Assembly: GCF_900115295.1 (NCBI RefSeq)
Contig: NZ_FOVZ01000003.1
Location: 186,001 to 250,000, forward strand
Source of the DNA: Sphingomonas sp. OK281
Lineage (GTDB): Bacteria > Pseudomonadota > Alphaproteobacteria > Sphingomonadales > Sphingomonadaceae
Direction: 5' to 3'
DNA: 64,000 nt
A program made the translations under genes and the position numbers. Shown piece by piece: positions 54,540 through 62,781 of the stretch (within the stretch, counting starts at the first letter, position 1; the number at the start of each line of letters is the position of its first letter). The notes beneath the pieces were generated by a model. The model was not told the DNA's origin. It saw only the letters and a list, made by a program, of their open reading frames with translations, and searched no databases.

Positions 54540-54896
54540 ATGAAGAAGTTCATCCTCAGCGCGCTTGCCGCCACGCTCGTCGCCAGCCCGCTGCTCGCCG
54601 CCGCGCCTGCCGAAGCGCAGCAGCGTCGCGAAGTCACCACCGTGCGCCACAACGACAACGGCCGCACCGTCGTCACCAAGCGCACCGTTGTCCGCACGCC
54701 GCAGTATCGCAACTGGCGCGCTGGCCAGCGCTTCGATCGTCGCCAGGCCCAGAACTACCGGGTCATCACGACGTACCGCAACTATCGCCTCGCCGCTCCG
54801 CCGCGTGGCAGCCAGTGGGTCCGCTCGGGCAACGACGCACTGCTGATCAACGGTCGCGGCAACGTGGTCCAGGTTCGTGGCGGCGCGTTCCAGTAA
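54540..54896 (+). CDS. RcnB-like small periplasmic protein
   Basis: A 118-residue secreted protein: signal peptide MKKFILSALAATLVASPLLA, then an Arg-rich region (TKRTVVRTPQYRNWRAGQRF) and the C-terminal RcnB-type core LAAPPRGSQWVRSGNDALLI. RcnB in E. coli affects nickel/cobalt homeostasis; sphingomonad paralogues are abundant and largely unstudied, so a metal role is only inferred. The ATG at 54540 follows GGGAGA. The promoter carries four direct repeats. Confidence 0.85.
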   Translation: MKKFILSALAATLVASPLLAAAPAEAQQRREVTTVRHNDNGRTVVTKRTVVRTPQYRNWRAGQRFDRRQAQNYRVITTYRNYRLAAPPRGSQWVRSGNDALLINGRGNVVQVRGGAFQ

Positions 54897-54949
54897 CATC
54901 TACCATTACCTTGCCTTTCCCCGATAAACGGGTAAGGCCCTCTGCAACC

Positions 54950-54977
54950 GGGGTGAGAGATTCGCGTCTCTCGCCCC
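54950..54977 (+). terminator. Hairpin after the RcnB-like gene
   Basis: GGGGTGAGAGA and TCTCTCGCCCC form a stem around TTCGCG, followed by TGTTTG. It likely ends the RcnB-like transcript before the ribosomal operon. Confidence 0.6.
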
Positions 54978-55056
54978 TGTTTGCATTCTAGACGACAGCC
55001 GGAGGGGTGCACGCATGGGGCGTGTATCAGCGATCGGCCAAGACGAAGGACAAGAC

Positions 55057-55491
55057 ATGGCTCTTTACGAGCACGTGTTCCTTGCGCGCCAGGATCTGGC
55101 ACAAGCGCAGGTGGACGCACTGGCGGAAATCGCCACCAAGATCGTGAACGACAACGAAGGTCGGGTCGTAAAGACCGAGAACTGGGGCCTGCGTTCGCTG
55201 GCGTACAAGATCGCCAAGAACCGCAAGGCGCACTATGTCATGCTCGAGATCGATGCCCCGGGCAGCGTGATCGCAGAGCTGGAGCGCCAGACCCAGATCA
55301 ACGAAGACATCATCCGTTACATGACGGTCAAGGTCGACACCCTCGAAGAGGGCCCGACCGTGATGATGCGCAAGCAGGATCGTGACCGCGAGCGTCGTGG
55401 CGACCGTGAAGGTGGCCGTGAGGGCCGTCCCGATCGTGGCGATCGTCCGGACCGTGGTCCCCGTCGTGACCGCGAAGAGGGAGCTGAATAA
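55057..55491 (+). CDS. rpsF: 30S ribosomal protein S6
   Basis: The S6 core ([41 protein letters not shown]) binds S18 in the platform of the small subunit. At 144 residues it carries a C-terminal tail of about 36 residues made of Arg/Asp/Gly ([15 protein letters not shown] and on), common in sphingomonads. AAGGA precedes the ATG. First gene of rpsF-rpsR-rplI. Confidence 0.97.
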   Translation: MALYEHVFLARQDLAQAQVDALAEIATKIVNDNEGRVVKTENWGLRSLAYKIAKNRKAHYVMLEIDAPGSVIAELERQTQINEDIIRYMTVKVDTLEEGPTVMMRKQDRDRERRGDREGGREGRPDRGDRPDRGPRRDREEGAE

Positions 55492-55493
55492 TC

Positions 55494-55718
55494 ATGGCAC
55501 GTCCATTCTTCCGCCGCCGCAAGAGCTGCCCGTTCTCCGCCAAAGACGCTCCCCGGATCGACTATAAGGACGTCCGGTTGCTGCAGGGCTTCGTGTCCGA
55601 GCGTGGCAAGATCGTCCCGTCGCGTATCACTTCGGTGGCCGCAAAGAAGCAGCGCGAACTGGCCCAGGCCATCAAGCGTGCGCGTCATCTGGGCTTGCTG
55701 CCCTACATCGTTAAGTAA
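55494..55718 (+). CDS. rpsR: 30S ribosomal protein S18
   Basis: A 74-residue S18 with the typical [20 protein letters not shown] and [20 protein letters not shown]. Its ATG lies two bases after the rpsF stop, so translation is probably coupled. It pairs with S6 in the ribosome. Confidence 0.97.
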   Translation: MARPFFRRRKSCPFSAKDAPRIDYKDVRLLQGFVSERGKIVPSRITSVAAKKQRELAQAIKRARHLGLLPYIVK

Positions 55719-55729
55719 GGAGCGCCCAC

Positions 55730-56326
55730 ATGGACGTCATTCTGCTTGAGCGCGTCGAAAAGCTTGGTGCTATCGGCGACGTGGTGAAGGTCAAGGACGG
55801 TTACGCACGTAACTTCCTGCTTCCCAACAAGAAGGCGCTTCGTTCGAACGAAGCCAACCGCAAGGTGTTCGAGTCGAACCGTGCGAAGATCGAATCGGAC
55901 AACGCATCGCGTCGCAGCGATGCCGAGACCGAAGCGAAGACCTTCAACGACGCAACCGTGACCCTGATCCGTCAGGCGTCGAACACCGGTCAGCTCTACG
56001 GTTCGGTCGCGGTTCGCGATCTGGTCGATGCGCTGGTGGCCGATGGTCACAAGGTCGGCAAGTCGGCGATCGTGCTCGACAAGCCGATCAAGGCGATCGG
56101 TGTCTACACCGTCAAGGTATCGCTGCACCCCGAGGTGTCGGTGGCCGTCAAGGTCAACGTCGCCCGCTCGCCTGAAGAGGCCGAGATGCAGGCTTCGGGC
56201 GTCGACGTGATGTCGTCGATGTTCGAGCGCGACGAGGCTGGCTTCGTCGAGGATTACGATCCGAACGCAGAGCCCGGCGCGACCGCCGAAGCTCCTCGCG
56301 ACCAGGAGGAAGAGGCGCAGGGTTGA
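55730..56326 (+). CDS. rplI: 50S ribosomal protein L9
   Basis: L9 of 198 residues: the N-terminal domain (MDVILLERVEKLGAIGDVVK, then GYARNFLLPNKKALR) binds 23S rRNA; a long connecting helix and a C-terminal domain (HKVGKSAIVLDKPIKAIGVY) follow. The C-terminus has an acidic tail of about 40 residues (EDYDPNAEPGATAEAP) not present in E. coli. A strong terminator closes the operon. Confidence 0.96.
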   Translation: MDVILLERVEKLGAIGDVVKVKDGYARNFLLPNKKALRSNEANRKVFESNRAKIESDNASRRSDAETEAKTFNDATVTLIRQASNTGQLYGSVAVRDLVDALVADGHKVGKSAIVLDKPIKAIGVYTVKVSLHPEVSVAVKVNVARSPEEAEMQASGVDVMSSMFERDEAGFVEDYDPNAEPGATAEAPRDQEEEAQG

Positions 56327-56355
56327 TCCCTTCGCTTCCCTTCTAGCCGATACTG

Positions 56356-56396
56356 AAAAGGCCCGCCCGGAGCGATCCGGGCGGGCCTTTTCTTTT
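56356..56396 (+). terminator. Rho-independent terminator of rpsF-rpsR-rplI
   Basis: AAAAGGCCCGCCCGG and CCGGGCGGGCCTTTT form a 15-bp stem around AGCGAT, followed by CTTTT. Confidence 0.95.
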
Positions 56397-56414
56397 GTGC
56401 TTTTGCGACGGGTG

Positions 56415-56492
56415 TCAGGGGCAGGTTACGCAGGCGCCGATCATGGCTGCGAACGGGATGAGGGCGCAGAGAATGGGGACTAGGTGTTTCAT
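56415..56492 (-). CDS. Candidate 25-residue hydrophobic peptide
   Basis: The minus-strand frame from ATG at 56492 reads MKHLVPILCALIPFAAMIGA then CVTCP and stops. It looks like a tiny membrane peptide or lipoprotein-like signal sequence with three cysteines. An AAGAG stretch lies upstream at a rather long distance. It sits alone between the ribosomal terminator and a family B repeat. No family is known to me. Confidence 0.4.
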   Translation of the reverse strand: MKHLVPILCALIPFAAMIGACVTCP

Positions 56493-56608
56493 GACCGGGT
56501 GACTCTTGGGGGTGTTATCCGGTTAATGCGCAGGGTCGGGAAAGGTTGCCGGGAGGTGAACGAATTTTGTACCGATCGGTTTCTTTTTTCGGGAGAACAC
56601 CACTCCCT

Positions 56609-56713
56609 ACCACCCCGGCGGAGGCCGGGGCCCAGTTGGGAAAGCTAGAGTAACGGATCGCAGCGCCCATTATTCGCGTCCCCCAATTGGACCCCGGCCT
56701 TCGCCGGGGTGGT
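56609..56713. repeat. Palindromic repeat, family B, beside the rmuC 3' end
   Basis: Arms ACCACCCCGGCGGAGGCCGG and CCCCGGCCTTCGCCGGGG, core TAACGGATCGCAGCGC. It ends 13 bases from the rmuC stop codon. Confidence 0.85.
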
Positions 56714-56725
56714 GTGGAAGCAGGG

Positions 56726-58177
56726 TCAGCCTTCGACGTTTTCCGGCTTCTCGATCAGCGCGGGCCCCTCGCCTAGCGCTAGCGCGTCGACCGAGGACAC
56801 GTCTTCAAGATCCCGCGCGCCGGTCTCGATGTTCAGGTCGCGAAACTTGCGACCGGTTACCATCAGGCGGCCGTTGAACGAGTTGGTAAAGCCGTTGAAG
56901 TTCTTCACCGCGCTGTTGAGACCGACGCCGACCTTGCGCAGGTCGTCCGCGACCTTGGCGAGGCGATCATGCATCTCCTTGCCGAGTTCGCCGATCTTGC
57001 GTGCTTCGTTGGCCAGTTTTTCCTGGCGCCAGACCGCCGCGACCGTGCGAGCGATGGCGATCAGGTTCGTCGGCGTGGCCAGCAGCACGCGCTTTTCGAA
57101 GGCGAAATCCCAGAGTGTCGGGTCGTGTTCGAGCGCGGCGGAGAGGAAATGTTCGCCAGGGACGAACATGATGACGTAGTCGGGTGTGTCAGCGAACTGG
57201 CTCCAATAGGCCTTGTTGCCGAGGCCGTTGACGTGCGCGCGCATCGAGGCCGCGTGGGCAGCGAGGCCGATCAGCCGTTCGGCGTCGTCGACCGCGCCGA
57301 ATGCGTCCTGATACGCATTAAGCGAGACCTTTGCGTCGATCACCAGTGCGCGGCCGCCGGGGACGCGGATGATCGCGTCGGGGCGGAGGCGGGCGCCGTC
57401 GTCGCCTACCGCGACCGAGACTTCGGTCTGGAAGTCGGTATGTTCGCTGAGGCCGCAGGTTTCGAGAACGTTCTTCAACTGCTGCTCACCCCAGCGGCCG
57501 CGGGACTTGGGGGCGTTGCGTAAGGAATTGACGAGTTTGGCGGCTTCGTTGGAGACCTTTTCCTGGCCGAGGCGCATCTGTTCGATCTGGCCCTTGAGGT
57601 CGCCGAACGCGTCGCGGCGCTCGGCTTCGACCTTGGCGACGCCTTCCTCGTAGCGTTGCAGACGGTCGCTTACCGGTTGGAGCATCGATTTCAGGTTGAG
57701 GCCGGCGGATTCCTCGGACTGGCGGAAGCGGGCGTCGGCGCGTTCGAGGAAGGTCTTCTGCGCGTCGCTGAGCAGCTTGTTGGCGACATCGCCGAACTGC
57801 GCGGCCATGACGTCCTTCGCCTCGCGGAGTTCGAGCAGGCGCGCTTCGAACGCCTCGCCCTGCGCCTTGATCGTGGCGATTTCGGTGCGGGCGGCGTCGC
57901 GGTCGGTGCGGATCGTGGCGAGGTCGAGGCGCAGGCGGTCAGTGTCGGTGGCGCGCTCGGCGTTCTGCGCGCGGAGGGTAGCGAGGTCCTGCATCGCGGC
58001 GTTGCGTTCGCGCTCGACGGCGTCGCGCGCGGTGCGGATGAGGTCGGCGTCGGCGACCTTGGTCTGCGCGACGGCAAGTTCGCTGGCTAGGGTGGCGGCT
58101 CGGCGGGAGGCCAGGAGCCAGCCGAGGAGGATGCCGGCGGCTAGCGCCAGGACGGCGATGATGGCGAACTCAGCCAT
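56726..58177 (-). CDS. rmuC: DNA recombination protein RmuC
   Basis: A 483-residue RmuC: an N-terminal membrane helix (FAIIAVLALAAGILLGWLLA), a long coiled coil (about 35-215, rich in Glu/Arg/Ala heptads) and a C-terminal PD-(D/E)xK-like nuclease region (GRWGEQQLKNVLETCGL, RPDAIIRVPGGRALVIDAKV). E. coli RmuC limits short inversion rearrangements. The ATG at 58177 is one base after the stop of a 17-codon leader-like frame; no ribosome-binding site is seen. Confidence 0.93.
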   Translation of the reverse strand: MAEFAIIAVLALAAGILLGWLLASRRAATLASELAVAQTKVADADLIRTARDAVERERNAAMQDLATLRAQNAERATDTDRLRLDLATIRTDRDAARTEIATIKAQGEAFEARLLELREAKDVMAAQFGDVANKLLSDAQKTFLERADARFRQSEESAGLNLKSMLQPVSDRLQRYEEGVAKVEAERRDAFGDLKGQIEQMRLGQEKVSNEAAKLVNSLRNAPKSRGRWGEQQLKNVLETCGLSEHTDFQTEVSVAVGDDGARLRPDAIIRVPGGRALVIDAKVSLNAYQDAFGAVDDAERLIGLAAHAASMRAHVNGLGNKAYWSQFADTPDYVIMFVPGEHFLSAALEHDPTLWDFAFEKRVLLATPTNLIAIARTVAAVWRQEKLANEARKIGELGKEMHDRLAKVADDLRKVGVGLNSAVKNFNGFTNSFNGRLMVTGRKFRDLNIETGARDLEDVSSVDALALGEGPALIEKPENVEG

Positions 58178-58178
58178 T

Positions 58179-58232
58179 TTACGCGGCCGAAACTGGAGTG
58201 AAGTATAGGAAGTGCAGACGCTGGCGCAGCAT
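58179..58232 (-). CDS. Candidate leader peptide MLRQRLHFLYFTPVSAA before rmuC
   Basis: A 17-codon frame from ATG at 58232 to TAA at 58179, one base before the rmuC start. Twelve residues (MLRxRLHFLYFT) recur in two copies upstream of DUF418 and, without its ATG, at the DUF418 start itself. Differences between copies include silent third-position changes (CTA/CTG, TTC/TTT), as expected for a translated peptide, but the stretch also contains a TATACT box and could be a promoter element. No clear ribosome-binding site is present. Confidence 0.4.
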   Translation of the reverse strand: MLRQRLHFLYFTPVSAA

Positions 58233-58341
58233 TTCCTCAAGGGGAGATGGGGGCGTTAGCGGGCGGGTTTGGGGAGCGAATGGGGACGTCATGTTTGGAA
58301 CATACGTCGAACGGTTGATGTAGGACAATCGGAATATTGTT

Positions 58342-58416
58342 TTGCCGCAGAGGCGGGAGTCCAGGGTTACTGTCGGTGGTGTTTGTGGTCCTGGGCCCCC
58401 GCCTTCGCGGGGGAAC
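58342..58416. repeat. Palindromic repeat, family A (degenerate left arm)
   Basis: Left TTGCCGCAGAGGCGGGAG and right CCCCCGCCTTCGCGGGGG pair imperfectly. With the next repeat it fills most of the 400-base gap between rmuC and def; no gene is seen there. Confidence 0.75.
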
Positions 58417-58462
58417 TAGGAGGCGGGTGGCAACTCCGATAGTCGGCGCCCTCTAAAATAAT

Positions 58463-58568
58463 ACCACCCCGGCGGAGGCCGGGGTCCAATTGGAGAGGTT
58501 TCGATAACGGGGGACTGCGCTCAGTTGGCGACGTCCCCCAATTGGGCCCCGGCCTTCGCCGGGGTGGT
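58463..58568. repeat. Palindromic repeat, family B
   Basis: Arms ACCACCCCGGCGGAGGCCGG and GGCCCCGGCCTTCGCCGGGG with core TAACGGGGGACTGCGCTC. A short (GCTCGT)x3 tract follows at 58603-58620. Confidence 0.85.
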
Positions 58569-58634
58569 AGCGTGTTGGGTGAACGGGTGCCCACCCTCAA
58601 GCGCTCGTGCTCGTGCTCGTGCTTGCCCCGCCCC

Positions 58635-59150
58635 TCAGCCCAGCTTGCGCTGCTTCGCCAGCTTCTTCAGCACCATGTCGCGCTTGAGGCGGCTGATGTG
58701 GTCGATGAACAGCACGCCGTCGAGATGGTCGATCTCGTGCTGCATGCAGGTCGACAGCAGACCGTCGAAATCCTCCTCATGCGCAGCACCGGTCTCGTCG
58801 AGCCACTTCACGCGGCACCGCGCCGGGCGCGCGACTTCGGCGTACTGCTCCGGGATCGAGAGGCAGCCCTCGTTGTAGGTAGAGACCTCGTCGCTGACCG
58901 ACAGGATCTCGGCGTTGATGTACGCCTTGGGGTTCTTGATCGGCTTGTCCTCCTCGTCCTTCTCCTCCTGGAGATCGATGACGAGGACGCGCTGCTGGAC
59001 GCCGACCTGGGTCGCGGCGAGGCCGATGCCGTTGAAGTCGTACATCGTCTCGATCATGTCGGCGACGAGCGTGCGGGTGGAGTCGTCGACCGTCTCCACC
59101 GGCTCGGCGACGAGGCGTAGGCGGGGATCGGGGACTTCGAGAACGGTCAT
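58635..59150 (-). CDS. def: Peptide deformylase
   Basis: Def removes the formyl group from new proteins. The 171-residue protein has GIGLAATQVG (41-50), EGCLSIPE with metal ligand Cys96 and QHEIDHLDG with His138 and His142. The ATG at 59150 has AGGA eight bases upstream; the ATG at 59159 is too close to it. An acidic insert (QEEKDEEDKPIKNPKAY) is present. fmt, making the formyl-tRNA, lies 0.7 kb away on the other strand. Confidence 0.95.
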   Translation of the reverse strand: MTVLEVPDPRLRLVAEPVETVDDSTRTLVADMIETMYDFNGIGLAATQVGVQQRVLVIDLQEEKDEEDKPIKNPKAYINAEILSVSDEVSTYNEGCLSIPEQYAEVARPARCRVKWLDETGAAHEEDFDGLLSTCMQHEIDHLDGVLFIDHISRLKRDMVLKKLAKQRKLG

Positions 59151-59190
59151 GACGGTCATCCTGCGCAGCTAGGTTCCGCGCGGGGGTGCG

Positions 59191-59787
59191 TCAAGCCATT
59201 GGCCGCCTTGCCCTTAACGCCTGCGCCAGCGTGCCCTCGTCAAGATAGTCGAGTTCGCCGCCGACCGGCAGGCCGTGCGCAAGTTGGGTCACGCGGACGG
59301 GGAAGCGTTCGATGCGCTCGGCGATGTAGTGCGCGGTGGTCTGGCCTTCGAGCGTGGCGTTCATCGCGAGGACGACTTCGTCGATGCCGCCGGCTTCGAT
59401 GCGGCGGACGAGGCTGTCGATGCTGAGGTCCTCGGGACGGATGCCTTCGAGTGCGGACAGCCGCCCACCGAGCACGTGGAAGCGGCCGGGGAACAGGCGG
59501 GACCTATCCAATGCCCAGAGGTCCGCGACTTCCTCGACCACGCATAGCGAGCGCTGGTCGCGGCGCGGATCAGCGCAGATCGCGCAGGGGTTGGTGGTGT
59601 CGACGTTGCCGCAGGTCGAGCAGTTCTCCAGCCGCTCGTCGACCGCGGTCAGCGCCTCGCGCAACGGGCCCAGCGCCGCGTCGCGCTTCTTGAGCAGATG
59701 CAGCACGGCGCGACGTGCGGACCGGGGGCCGAGGCCGGGGAGCCGGGCCAGCGCCTGCGTCAGCGCCTCGATCTCGGGGGATGCCAT
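59191..59787 (-). CDS. recR: Recombination protein RecR
   Basis: RecR of 198 residues works with RecF and RecO in loading RecA at gaps. It has an N-terminal helix-hairpin-helix ([20 protein letters not shown]), a zinc finger (Cys56, Cys59, Cys68, Cys71) and a Toprim domain ([17 protein letters not shown]). The start at 59787 gives the normal family length. It is 40 bases upstream of def on the same strand. Confidence 0.95.
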   Translation of the reverse strand: MASPEIEALTQALARLPGLGPRSARRAVLHLLKKRDAALGPLREALTAVDERLENCSTCGNVDTTNPCAICADPRRDQRSLCVVEEVADLWALDRSRLFPGRFHVLGGRLSALEGIRPEDLSIDSLVRRIEAGGIDEVVLAMNATLEGQTTAHYIAERIERFPVRVTQLAHGLPVGGELDYLDEGTLAQALRARRPMA

Positions 59788-59839
59788 AGGGAACAGATAG
59801 GGGGTTGCGCGGCTCCCCGCCAGCGTGTTCGAGAGGGCC

Positions 59840-60766
59840 ATGCGGATCATCTTCATGGGAACGCCGGACTTCGCAGTGCCGGTGCTGGAGGCCCTCGTCG
59901 CGGCGGGGCATGACGTGGTGGCGGCGTATTGCCAGCCTGCCCGGCCAGGGGGGCGGCGTGGGCGCGAACTGGTGTCGTCGCCGGTGCAGGTTCGGGCTGA
60001 GGCGCTCGGCATCGAGGTGCGGACGCCGGTGTCGTTCAAGGCGTCTTTGCCGGAGGGACTCGAGGCTCGCGAGGCATTTGCGGCTTTGGGCGCGGATGTG
60101 GCGGTCGTTGCGGCCTATGGTCTTATTCTGCCGCGCGCGGTGCTGGAGGCGCCTCGGTTCGGGTGCCTGAACGTGCACGGGTCGCTATTGCCGCGGTGGC
60201 GGGGGGCGGCGCCGGTGCAGCGCGCTATCCTCGCGGGCGATGCCGAGACGGGTGTCGGGATCATGCAGATGGAGGCGGGTCTGGATACCGGGCCGGTTCG
60301 GCTTGAGGGGCGGACGCCGATCGTCGGCAAGGCCGCGGGGGATCTGACGTCCGAACTCTCCGCGATGGGGGCCCGGCTGATGGTCGAGGTGCTGAGCGAT
60401 CTCGACGCCTACCCCGCCCGGCCGCAGCCCGAGGAGGGCGTTACCTATGCCGCGAAGATTGACAAGGCGGAGGCGCGGATCGATTTCGAGCGATCGGCCG
60501 TCGAGGTCGAGCGACTGGTGCGGGCGATGAACCCGGCGCCGGGGGCTTGGTTCGAGGTTGCTGGCGAGCGGGTGAAGGTGCTGGCGGCGGACGTGTTGCC
60601 GTTCTCGTTTCTTGGGTGCGAGGGTCTGACGGTCAACGCGGAGCTGACGATCGGGTGCGGCAATGGGGCGATCCGGCCGACTTTGGTGCAGCGCGCCGGA
60701 CGCGGGGTGACCTCGGCGACGGAATTGCTCCGTGGGTTTGCTATCCCGTCGGGGACGCAGCTTTGA
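59840..60766 (+). CDS. fmt: Methionyl-tRNA formyltransferase
   Basis: Fmt formylates initiator Met-tRNA. The 308-residue protein has [20 protein letters not shown], catalytic [20 protein letters not shown] and [13 protein letters not shown]; the C-terminal domain binds tRNA. GAGAGG lies close before the ATG at 59840; a GTG at 59825 is an alternative. Codons here end in G more than in other genes of the window. The stop overlaps the truA TTG. Confidence 0.95.
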   Translation: MRIIFMGTPDFAVPVLEALVAAGHDVVAAYCQPARPGGRRGRELVSSPVQVRAEALGIEVRTPVSFKASLPEGLEAREAFAALGADVAVVAAYGLILPRAVLEAPRFGCLNVHGSLLPRWRGAAPVQRAILAGDAETGVGIMQMEAGLDTGPVRLEGRTPIVGKAAGDLTSELSAMGARLMVEVLSDLDAYPARPQPEEGVTYAAKIDKAEARIDFERSAVEVERLVRAMNPAPGAWFEVAGERVKVLAADVLPFSFLGCEGLTVNAELTIGCGNGAIRPTLVQRAGRGVTSATELLRGFAIPSGTQL

Positions 60767-61503
60767 CGCGGTTCGCGTTGACGGTGGAGTTCGACGGGCG
60801 GCCGTTCATGGGCTGGCAGCGGCAGAAGCATGGGCCGAGCGTGCAGGCGGCGCTGGAAGCCGCGGTGCTGAAGATGACCGGCGAGACCGCGTCGGTGCAG
60901 GCGGCGGGGCGGACCGATGCGGGGGTGCACGGAATGGCGATGCGCGCGCATGTCGATATCGCAAAGCCGCTCGCGGCGTTTCGGTTGATGGAGGGGCTGA
61001 ATGCGCTGGTGAAGCCCGCGCCGGTGTCGGTGTTGGCGTGCGAAGTGGTTGATGACGATTGGCATGCGCGGTTTTCGTGTGTCGGGCGGTCGTACGAGTA
61101 CCGGATCGTCAACCGGCGTTCGCCGCTGACGTTCGAGGCGGGGCTGGCTTGGCAGGTACCGCAGTTGCTGGATGCGGACGCGATGGCGGAGGCTGCGGGG
61201 GCGCTCGTCGGGCGGCATGACTTCACGACGTTTCGGTCGGCGCATTGCCAGGCGGATAGTCCAGTGCGGACTTTGGACCGGCTCGAGGTGGTGCGGGAGG
61301 GGGAGCGGCTGTTCGTCTATGCGGCGGCGCGGTCGTTCCTGCACCATCAGGTGCGGTCGATGGTCGGGTGTCTGGCGCTGGTGGGTATGGGACGTTGGGC
61401 GGTTGGCGATGTTGCGGCTGCGCTCGCGGCGAAGGATCGGGCGATGCTGGGGCTGAATGCGCCGCCTGACGGGTTGTTCTTCGTTAGCGCGGTGTACCCC
61501 TAA
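60763..61503 (+). CDS. truA: tRNA pseudouridine(38-40) synthase
   Basis: TruA modifies the tRNA anticodon arm. The 246-residue protein has YDG-like [14 protein letters not shown], catalytic Asp52 in [10 protein letters not shown] and [13 protein letters not shown]. The start is TTG at 60763, overlapping the fmt stop (TTGA), which decides the start. A family A repeat follows five bases after the stop. Confidence 0.95.
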   Translation: MTRFALTVEFDGRPFMGWQRQKHGPSVQAALEAAVLKMTGETASVQAAGRTDAGVHGMAMRAHVDIAKPLAAFRLMEGLNALVKPAPVSVLACEVVDDDWHARFSCVGRSYEYRIVNRRSPLTFEAGLAWQVPQLLDADAMAEAAGALVGRHDFTTFRSAHCQADSPVRTLDRLEVVREGERLFVYAAARSFLHHQVRSMVGCLALVGMGRWAVGDVAAALAAKDRAMLGLNAPPDGLFFVSAVYP

Positions 61504-61507
61504 AGCT

Positions 61508-61560
61508 GTTCCCCCGCGAAGGCGGGGGTCCAGACTGGGCCCCCGCCTTCGCGGGGGAAC
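61508..61560. repeat. Palindromic repeat, family A (near-perfect copy)
   Basis: GTTCCCCCGCGAAGGCGGGG and CCCCGCCTTCGCGGGGGAAC are exact inverses around GTCCAGACTGGGC. It separates the convergent truA and methyltransferase ends and is the closest match to the copy inside nnr. Confidence 0.9.
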
Positions 61561-61572
61561 AAGCTTCCTCGA

Positions 61573-62781
61573 CTAACGGACGAACTTGGCCGCCAGCTCG
61601 ACATGCGTCGACCAGCGAAACTGGCCGACCGGCTGGATCCAGTCGATCCGCCACCCGGCGTCGCACAACTCCTTCGCATCGCGCGCGAAGCTCGCTGGAT
61701 TGCACGAGACATAGGCGATCACCGGCGTCTTGCACTCGGCCAGCGCAGTCGCCTGTTCGCGCGCGCCGGAGCGGGGCGGATCGATCACTACCGCGTCGAA
61801 GCGGTCGAGTTCGGCTACCGTCAGCGGGCGGCGATAGAGATCGCGGTGCTCCGGGTAGACGGGCCGCTGAGTGCGGTGCGCGGCGGCCTTTAGCGAGCCG
61901 AGCGCATCGCGGGCGCCCTCTGCCGCGTAGACCTTGGCTGGGATTGCCAGTGTGAATGTGCCGAGACCGGCGAACAGATCGGCGACCGTCGCGGGCTTGC
62001 CGATCGCCTCTAGAACGGCGGCGGTGAGTGCGGCTTCGCCATCGGGCGTGGCCTGGAGGAACGAGGCGGGCGGAAGCGGCACGGGGACGCCGCCGAGCGT
62101 GATCGTGACCGCGTCGGGCTCCCAGCGCGTTTCGGGGCCGAGACCGTCGTCGAAGGCTACGCGGGCGATATTGTGATCTTCGCAGAATTTGGTGAGCGCT
62201 TCGGCGGCCGGGAGTCCTTCGGGCGCGAACCCGGTGATCAGGATATCCGCGCCCTGGTCGGCAAGCGTCAGGTGGATGTCCGCGCGACGGCGGAAATTGA
62301 GGCGCTTGAGCAGTTGGCGAAGCGGCTGGACGAGCGCGAACAGGCGTGGATCGAGGATCCAGCATTCCTTGATATCGACGATCGTGTGCGCCTTCTCGGC
62401 GGTGAAGCCGAGCGTGATCTTGCCGCCCTTGGCCTCGGCGTGGAGCGTCGCGCGGCGGCGGCTCCGGACAGGCGAGATGTGGGGGGTGCGGATCGGGGCG
62501 GACAGGTCCTGGCCGTCGAGCGCGGAGGCGATGCGGTCGGTGACGAACTCGGCATAGGCCTGGTCGTCGAGATGCTGGAGCTGGCAGCCGCCGCAGGTCG
62601 GGAAATGCACGCAGGGGGGAGTCTGGTGGTGCGGGCCGGGGATCACGGTGCCGTCGGCGGCGAGCGTGTCGCCGGGCGCCGAGAAGGCGGCGTGGCGGCC
62701 GTCGGCGGTCATGCCGTCGCCACGCGCCGCGACGCGGATGATGGTATCGATATTCGTTTCAGAGGTCGAGTCAGTGGTCAT
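61573..62781 (-). CDS. RlmD/TrmA-type RNA (uracil-5-)methyltransferase
   Basis: A 402-residue class I methyltransferase of the RlmD/TrmA family. An iron-sulfur motif Cys57, Cys63, Cys66 (PPCVHFPTCGGCQLQH) with a later Cys (IKECWILDP), SAM motif VADLFAGLGTFTLAI, DPPRSG and catalytic Cys in YVSCNPASFARD are present. A TRAM domain is short or absent. It likely makes m5U in 23S rRNA; the exact site is not determinable. Its ATG overlaps the nnr stop by four bases. Confidence 0.92.
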   Translation of the reverse strand: MTTDSTSETNIDTIIRVAARGDGMTADGRHAAFSAPGDTLAADGTVIPGPHHQTPPCVHFPTCGGCQLQHLDDQAYAEFVTDRIASALDGQDLSAPIRTPHISPVRSRRRATLHAEAKGGKITLGFTAEKAHTIVDIKECWILDPRLFALVQPLRQLLKRLNFRRRADIHLTLADQGADILITGFAPEGLPAAEALTKFCEDHNIARVAFDDGLGPETRWEPDAVTITLGGVPVPLPPASFLQATPDGEAALTAAVLEAIGKPATVADLFAGLGTFTLAIPAKVYAAEGARDALGSLKAAAHRTQRPVYPEHRDLYRRPLTVAELDRFDAVVIDPPRSGAREQATALAECKTPVIAYVSCNPASFARDAKELCDAGWRIDWIQPVGQFRWSTHVELAAKFVR

